Shown: positions 38,201 through 47,200 of the stretch, piece by piece
Layout of the letters: each line of letters opens with the position of its first letter
Position numbering within the stretch: position 1 is the stretch's first letter
DNA from: Nepenthes gracilis
Lineage: Eukaryota; Streptophyta; Magnoliopsida; Caryophyllales; Nepenthaceae
NCBI GenBank assembly: GCA_033239525.1
Contig: BSYO01000016.1
Coordinates: forward strand, 2,881,333 to 2,945,332
Length of the DNA stretch: 64,000 nucleotides
Direction of reading: 5' to 3'
Notes under the pieces: generated by a model
Told to the model about the DNA's origin: nothing
Database searches by the model: none
Seen by the model: the letters and a program-made list of their open reading frames with translations, nothing else
Position numbers and translations under genes: made by a program

Positions 38201-41200
38201 CGTGACAAATGCCGGCCGATAAGATAACATATCGTGATGGTATTATAGTATTAAAGAACATTAATATCGAGAGAGTTCATATTTTATATATCAATCGATA
38301 TTTTATTTCATCCCTAATGGGCTACAATCCAAGGCCAAATGGGCCTCTTGTGGGGGCAAAAACAAATCAAAAGAATGTTGTTTGTTAGGGATTTTTATTA
38401 TTGACATATTCAGAGAAGGAACCTAACACATTTGATAGCTGCATAAGCACGAAAAATAGTGAGGCATGCCTAATAAATCCTCGTGCATGAAAAACAACAA
38501 GGTCACACTTGAAGGGCACTCGTTCACCACTTAATCTGTGGCTCCATGCCTTGTGTGTGCAAGTCCTGCACATGTGCACCAATTTCCAGTTTCTCATTCA
38601 TAAAACTCTAAAAACCTTTTAAACATTTGTTTTAGCTTGCAAGACTTTGGAATTTGGTCGGTGGCATGGGCACTGGGTTTCCAGTAGTATTGGAAATTCA
38701 TTGATTGTGAAGAAAGTCTACAAAAAGACCAAAAAGTGTTTGATTCCGTTACTAGAAGCAAATCCGATAAGTTGTTCAGTAGGGATTATGAATCAGGAGT
38801 AAATCATCCAATATTTAGTTTGTTTGTACTATCTGAGCTGTATTTTGATTTTTACTAATAGATTTGTCTTTATCGGCTAGAGAAGTTGAAATAATTTTAT
38901 TCAAGAACTATTTGATTCTTGATATTTTCATTTGTTTCTTGATATTTTCATTTGTCATCAATTCATGTGTTAATTTATTTTCTATACTGTGTTTACCATG
39001 ATTATTAGTGATAATTAGTATGCTAGATAATTGATTCATATTAACTGTATCTAAAATAAAACATTTTTTTAAAATGTATTGAGCATTAGTGCATTTTGTG
39101 TAATCATGTTATCGTAGACACATTCGCATATTTTGTGTTTTCATGTTATAGTAGGGTCTAAATTATAGTTAATTTGGAACTATAGCTTTCTTTGGGTGTT
39201 TGAAGATAAATAGAGAGCTATAGAGAGACTTTGTATCCCCATAACTACTACTCGGAGGAAAAGGGCTGACAAAGTTGAACATGATCTTAGGAGATACATA
39301 TATAATAGACAAAAAAAAAAAAGAAGCATTCCAGAACTTTCTAGAGTAAATAAAATGGGATGGCTTACTCGAAACAGGAACATACCTACACCCCGATACA
39401 AAGCACGAATTCCACGTTCTTTGTAAACTTGCTTAAAGGCATCTTGTACCCCACGGTATGTAGTCGATGAACAAGCATAATTTATATCATTCCTGAAGAG
39501 CTGCCTATTGTCCACCACCTAAGACAACAGAAAAGCAGTGAAAATGGGCATCAACTTTCCATAAATGAGTTATAAACATTCAAGGAAATAGTGCTACTGA
39601 ATATCATAAATTGAGTAGCTATTCATCTACTGAATATCACAAACGAAGCATCAAATATATTGTACCAAATAGTAGTGGATAGCTAGGAGGGAAAAGGAGA
39701 CAATCAGGAAAAAAGAAGGGAACAATTCAGTGGCCAGCCACACCGACAAAGTAGAATTTCAATAGGGAAAAACGAGAGATCATATAAAAGCCATGGCCAG
39801 AAACGATTGGAGTGATCAGGGATCCATTAAAACAAGTGAACAAGTCCTCATGAAACTATCTATTATAGATACACATATCGGTCGATATATATTAGTATTT
39901 TATGATAATGCAATAATTTCACAATATGTTGTTATATAGGCGATATATCACAATACATTGGCCAGTATTTAACTGATATATCAGTCAATATAACTCTATC
40001 AGTTTATAATTTTTAAATTTTTTTTCTTTCCAATATATTCAATACCAATATATATTATCCAATATATTCAATAGCGATATAATTATGACCAATACTGATA
40101 CTGTTACTGATACCGATATTTTCATCAGTGTATCCAATTCATGGGGCATCCAACAACCAATTCCTTTCGAAATTGGATCAAATCAATGAAAAGCTATAAA
40201 GTAGGCATAATTTTTATCTATTTTACGGGGCACTAATGTCATCACCACCAAAAGGGCAAAAGAGAAATTTCTGATATTTTTAACTAAATAGCAACAACAA
40301 CAAAACCTTATATCTCATTAATATAAATACATTTTCATCATTTTACTCGATTCAGTAGTTTATCTCTAAGAGTGAAAGCAATTCTATATATATATATTTT
40401 GGTTAGCTGAACACATGCAATAATTTAAGATAATCAAGGCCAGTTTCATTGTAATTAACATATAATGAATGACAATTATCTCAACATCTAATATTTGATA
40501 ACGAGATTTCTCTACACATAATAGCATGGATGAAAAAATTAGTGTCAATATTGGTATATTGTAATTGTATCGGACAATACATATCAGTATCTGACATATC
40601 AAAAGAAAAATTTTTTTAAAAATCATAAACTGAAAAAGCCATTATAATTCCTAATTTTCATTTATTGAATTATGATGTTATTAGTATAATTTAGGGTTAA
40701 TTTGGAAACAATTGTATAATGAAAATTAAGAAGAGATTTGATTTTCGGGAATCAAAGTCGGTGAATGAGGACACCTGACTCACGCTTGTACTTGTCTGAG
40801 GTAAAAGCCACATGCCTGATACACGCATCTGTGATGCTCATGCACTTTGGTGGTCGAATGGTGGCACTTGATGCGCATTTGTGTGACGCTCATGTGTATT
40901 TTAAGTGATCTGAGTAGTTCCTAATGTGCGTCTATGCAGCACTCATGTACAATTTAGATAGAATATTGGCGTTTGAATCACACCGGATGCGGCGCTCTTG
41001 TGTGATTGAGGTAGTATGGGGGGCACCTAATACATGACTATTCGGGGCTTGTATGGCAATTGATTATATAATATAAGGCCTATGCGCACATGGTTCGGCT
41101 ATTTTGTGGGAAAAAGGAAAAAGAAGAGAGAGAAAATAGGAAAGAAAGAAGAGGAGAGAAAAAAAAAAAAGGAAGAAGATTTTGGACCTTTATCTCGTCA

Positions 41201-44200
41201 AATCACTAGATCAAAAAATTAAAATAAGTATTTCTAAACCCAATTTTTATTCTATTTCATATTCATTCGAGTTTGGTTTATATTTTTTGTTTTACTCTAC
41301 ATGTATGTCATCTTTTATTTTCTTACTTTCGATATTATTGTATGCATGTAATTTTCATTAATAGTTTTAAAGATTTGTTTAGTTTTGCCAAAAGATTTAA
41401 AAGTTATTCGTTTTTTACTAAATAAATAAATACTTTGAGATAATATATTTATATAAGGAAATGATTATAAAAGAAAAGTCATAAACTTATGCATTTGGGT
41501 ATTGCATGTGATTGTCTTTACATGTGTTTCGGACCAAACTCTATTTTTACATTTAATTTGATATGTATACTTTCCCATAATGTGAAAGTTTTATACTTTT
41601 CCTACGGATAAAAAAGGTTTTAAACTTTTTTTATTATAGAATCCACCGTTTGTTATTTTCTTTGAAACTATTGTAAGAAATTAAACGGAACAATATATTC
41701 AAACGTCATAATATATTTATACATATTTAAGGATTGCACCTACCCCCATGAGTGGTAAAAAAAGGTAACGTTTGACCATATTTATAGAGAATAATATATA
41801 GATGGTCCGCTTATGGGTCTAAACAGTAGCGATTTTGTCTAAAGTTACTGGGAATATATGTAAATTTTTCTCAAAATTGGTCTTTTAATCCTTGGTTCTC
41901 AAGTTTTAGAATGCTTTGGATTTTCGAGATTTTTATCTGCATATTTTTGGATATTTCAAAATATTTGACCTTTGGACATTTATAGGTTTTGGAAACGATG
42001 TTTGAATTTATCTGACTTTATATAATTGAGCTTTTGAAATCCTTTGATTAGATTTTTAGACTTTTGAGCGTTTAGATTCATTGTTAATTTGGCATTTGGC
42101 ATTTGGGTATTAAAATGATTTTGTACATTTGAATTATTTGATACTCGTATATAAATTACAAATTTTGTATATGAAAACAGATTTAAATCATTTGAAATAT
42201 ATTGGACTTTGCATGTATTTTATTATTTTTCATTCCTCGTCCTTGTAATGCCTGGTTTCTACTTATAAGTAATGATGTTACAAAATAATTTGGGTCAATT
42301 TAGAAATAATTATATAATGAAATTTAAAAAAAAAATCAATTGTAGGAAATCAAGCTTTGCACCTTTTAAGCGCTTGAGCCGCTCTCATACGCATTTTGAG
42401 TAGAAGAAGCACGCCCAATGCGCGCCCCTATAGCACTCATGTGTGTTTTGGAGCAATTGGGTGACACCTATACAACGCTCACTCGGTTTGGATAGAATAT
42501 TAGCGCCTTAGACACAGCTAATGTAGTGCTCATGAGCACCTAAGAGATATAAGTGGCGCACAGTGCTCATGTGCCAATTCGATTATATAAGGCCTGCACA
42601 CACTATCTTTGTTCATTTTCGCAGGAAAATAGAGCAATGTCATTGTTGAATTTGCTGTTGCCAGCTTCGGATTTTGCGACCTTCAAGCCATTAATTCTAT
42701 CACGTCTGCTATCCTAACCATGATGGCAATATATTCCTCTTTTCTATCAGGGAGAGAACTCAGTTCATATTCACCTTGTCCAATTGATATCTTTCAATCC
42801 TATTATAAAATAATTATCCAAATTAAATCCTCAAATTAAATAAGATATTCTCCTTATGACTTCTCTGATACCATTTTGGCTACGTCCCAAATCCTGAAAT
42901 CAATTATTACTCTAATAACCCTTAATTAACTTAAAGCAAATTTTGTCCTTTAATTGGTGAACAATTCTTTTGTTTAATCTACCAACCAAACCCAACTATA
43001 ACGAGATGCAATCTTAAACAAAATCAAATACTGACAAAAGACCCCAAATAATAGCAACCTTAAATCACAAGATTAGAAAATGCCACACCCGTAGTCACGT
43101 CAAACAACAACTGCATGAGGCCGTAAGGAGGAGTATCTAAACTAAAACTTAGAGTAATCCAACTAAATTACTAAAAATAAACCAACATAAATCTCATACA
43201 CTGACATCATACAATATAACCACATGAAAATACCATACTTAACAACTAAAATTAGCAACTAAAAACTATTATTTTGATTAACACGATACATAAACTGAAA
43301 TTTAAGTCCTAATCTAGTCCTCGAATAGCCTTTCCTCAACTTGAACTACTTACAAGTAAGCCTTGAGCCCCCTAATCTAAAATGTTAGTGAAAAATCCAA
43401 GAGTGAGCCAATTACTTCGGAAAGGCATGTAATTTTACAAATGTTCATATATACATCAAAAATATATTGGAATATGACATGATAAAAAATCAGACAACAA
43501 TAACATAAATTCATAAGCATGTCATGTATAATTTGAAGCTGATATTTGATTTTTCTTCTTTAAACTGTGCAACTTCTAAAAAATACTTAAATCATACAAA
43601 AAACATACGAACCAAAAAATGGTGATGGCTTCATCAACAAATGTGCGAATATCGAAAATTAGGTTATATATGTTTTCACATAACAAAATACTATATGCTA
43701 CTATTCAATAATCGCGGGTGGTCATCATACATATAATCCTGTAGATAAGGTTAAACGTCGCTTTCAACTTACGGATGATAAGTTCAAACTTCAATTTTTA
43801 CAATAATATAGGAGCACATGTCATAAAATATTTCGTCAATCCTCTATAATTATCTGTATATAATTAAATAGAAAATTCTACTCAATTACGAACATATCCT
43901 TTATATTTTCTTATATCAAAGAAATATCATTTTTATTAATCTTATATAGAGTTTTCTCTTATTTTTTTCAATTTGATAACATGCAGGAACATATAAACAT
44001 GCAGGAACATTTGTAGGCAATTTTAAGATATGCAAAAACAACAGCACATAATTTATAAACATGCTGGGATATTCATTAATAAAATTTTAGGAAAATCAGT
44101 ATAGTTAATGTAAGTTTATCACCTTATATCAGTTATAAAGCATGCATGCAAAGATCTTTGAAATTCCAAGACATGCAGTAACATATGTTTGAAAATTAAG

Positions 44201-47200
44201 GACATGCAAGAGTGTTTAAATATGATTTAAAGACATATATATTGTTGCAGAAAATCAGCTTATAAAAACATTATACATGAATGAAAGCATGTATTTCATA
44301 AAAACTTCATAAATTGGGAGTAGAACCACATACATAAAGTATAAACTCTTTAGCTATGAAATTATCACATGTATGAGTATTTTGAATAATAAATACTTAT
44401 AAAGATTAAAAAAAAGCAACAAGAGAAAAAGGGTCTAGATGTACTTGCCTTATCCTTAAAATCACCAAAAATTTCCTAAGTTTCACATGAATTCTTTTTC
44501 TCTAGCCTTCTCTCTCTTCACTCTCTCCCTCTCTTCTCTTTCTCTCTTTTCTCCCCAAAATCGTGCAAAAATGACTGAAAATAAATCAATAAGACCTTTT
44601 ATAGAAAATTAGCGCATGTACATCTATAAGACGTACATTAGGCACCATGGTATAAACTGTACGACACACACGCAACCCTTAGGCACACATCAAAAGCTTA
44701 TATTCTGCCTCAAATATGCACGTAAGTTCCTTTGATGCAAATCGGGCATGACCAATTTGCTTAAAATAAGTACGAATGCCTTATAGGTGCCTTTCAGGCA
44801 CAACCTTACTGCCTATAATACACGTGTACATGCGTCAAGCGCTAATCAGGTGTTACTCGGTCTGATATAACCCGATCAAAAAATGACTTAACCCAAAACC
44901 TCAACCTCAATAATTACATTAACTTAATTAATTATCATTAAAGATATGATTTGAAATCCATATCATTAAAGAGGAGAGGTAAAGAAAAGAAGAAGAGAGA
45001 GGATGCGAAGGAAAAAAAATTTTAGAATTTTATCATGTTAGATTAGTCACATGAGAAGGTTAATGTAAGTATTCTAAACCCATTCTTTAGTTTACTTGCT
45101 TAGGTTACTTGTTTTGAGATGCATGCATATAACCCTCTAGTCTTCCCACATGAAATTTTATTATATGCATATCATTTTCACTGAAAATTCTATAATTTTG
45201 TTTTGTTTTATTAAAGGATTTAGAAGTTTGCTCATTTTTCATTAAATAAATATTGTGAGATAATAGACTTATATATGGAAAAGTTTATAAAGAAAAAGTC
45301 ATACACCTGTGCATTTAGGCCTTACATGTGATAATCCATGCACGTATTTCAGACTGGACTCTATTTTATTATTTGATTTGGTATTTGTAATTCCCCACAG
45401 GGTGAAAAGTTTACATTTTGTACTTATCACAGCGTAAAAGTTTTATATTTTTCCTACAAGGAAGAAAAGTTTTGAGCCTTTTTTTATAGAATCCCTTGAT
45501 TTAATATTTTTTAGAATCCTTATAATAAATTGAATGGAATAATATATTCAAACGTCATAATATATATCTACAAATTTAAAGATTACATCTACCCCCACAG
45601 ATATCAAAAGAAATGGGCATTTAACCTCATCTATAGGGAATAATATGAAGATGACTCGCCTAGGAGTCTAAATAGTAATGATTTGATCTAAGGTTACCCA
45701 AAGTACGTATAATCATTCTTTAAAGCTAGCCTTCGATTCACTGGTTCTTAGATTTTATCATATTTTGAATTTTCAGGACTTTTACCAACATATGATTTAA
45801 TATTTGATATGTTTGTTTTGAGATTTTCAGGCTTTGATCGACGTTCAGATTTATTCAATTTTTTGGATTTAGACTTTGAAATTCGGAGCCTTTGGATGAG
45901 TTCTTACTTTCGACTGTTTTTGGTATTCGTAAATGGATTATGAATGTTGTGTACAAAATTGTTATTTGGACATTGAATATATTGGATTTCACACATTTTT
46001 TACTGTTTGCATCTTTCATTCTATTTTATTAGACATGCATTTGTTATTACACATATTGATACATGTTGAGTTTTAAGCTCATAATTTGTATTGTTTTGAA
46101 CCTTTTCAAATTAGAGGGTTATACATTACTTGTAAGGAGCTTGGACGAAAAAGATTAAAAAAATTTGACTATATTATGTTGTATTAGATTTGTATTTGGA
46201 ATTGTATCTAACTGTTTATGTTAGAAGATTTGTAGTATATTTGATTATTTTGATCTATTTATGTTAGGGCTATTGTGTTATTCGGATTTGTGCATGTTTG
46301 ATGTTTTGACTATATAATTTTAGATTGTCACTTTTTCTAACGGGTTAAGTAGGTTTATTATCATTGCTTCAGGGACCAGACAGTATAGTTAGGATTAAAC
46401 TTGTGTCCGCTGTCAAGCTTTATGGTTATCATATCGATGGCTATTTGAGTTCGTTAAGTCCAACTTAGTTTTGGTTAATTACATTTGAGTTTTGTTCTTT
46501 TAAGGATAAATAAAATTTTTATTCTGATTTAATTATTATTATTTACTACCTGTTTTTTGGCCAAGGTTGTGGCAATTCTATCTTATAGATATACATTTGT
46601 TATTTATTATATGTATATGTATATACTTATTGATATTTAGGTTCCCGATTTGTCCTCTTTTTAATCCTTTTAGATGAGAGGGCATTTGATACTTGCAAGA
46701 TTCAAACGGAAAATATCCGAAGATTTGGTTATTGTATATTTTGCATTAGAATTTGTATTTGATTTATTTTGGGATTTGAATTATGTATAGTATATGGGGA
46801 TCGATGTATATTTAATTATTACAGTTTGTTTGATTTTGGAACGTTAGGATTATTGTTCGATTTGTTCATTTTGGGTTTGTATAATTGGATATAGCTAAAT
46901 TCCTTCTTTGTATATGGATTTTGGATTTGAGCAGGTCATTATATATATTTTGGAAATCGAACAGAATTAGTTCAGTCAAATCCTATATCTAATATAATTG
47001 TGGTCTTTATATTGTTTTGGTCTTTCGATTCGTTATGTCCAACCTGGCTTTGGGTGTTACATTTGGGTTTCGTTCATTTAAGAAAAAATAAAAATTTTAT
47101 TCTGATTTATTTATTATTAATTATTACCTGCTCCTGGACCTGGGGTATAACAGTTATATCAGCAGATATATCACGATATAACACCGATATAGCAACATAT

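Larger units (their letters stand above)
33166..38207 (+). mobile_element. Gypsy solo LTR G in intron 4 (interrupted)
   Basis: Starts TGTAACACCTGGTTCCCGACC and ends GGATTCGTGACA; about 2.0 kb once nested H is removed. Flanks AATAT and AATGC fit a duplication with two transitions. TATA box TATATAAG at 33490-33497 behind GAGGCAGCGCTTGTGCGCG-type motifs. Antisense to the carrier gene. Confidence 0.78.
42244..46574 (+). mobile_element. Gypsy solo LTR B nested in A (itself interrupted)
   Basis: Starts TGTAATGCCTGGTTTC and ends AGGTTGTGGCA; about 2.0 kb without M. Flanks GTCCT and ATTCT fit a duplication with two transitions. TATA box TATATAAG at 42585-42592. Confidence 0.72.
40643..47152 (+). mobile_element. 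Gypsy solo LTR A in intron 3 (interrupted)
   Basis: Starts TATAATTCCTAATTT (decayed TGTAATGCC) and ends GGGGTATAACA; about 2.17 kb without B. Flanks GCCAT and GTTAT fit a duplication with two transitions. Compound TATA box TATATAATATAAG at 41065-41077. Antisense to the carrier gene. Confidence 0.72.
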
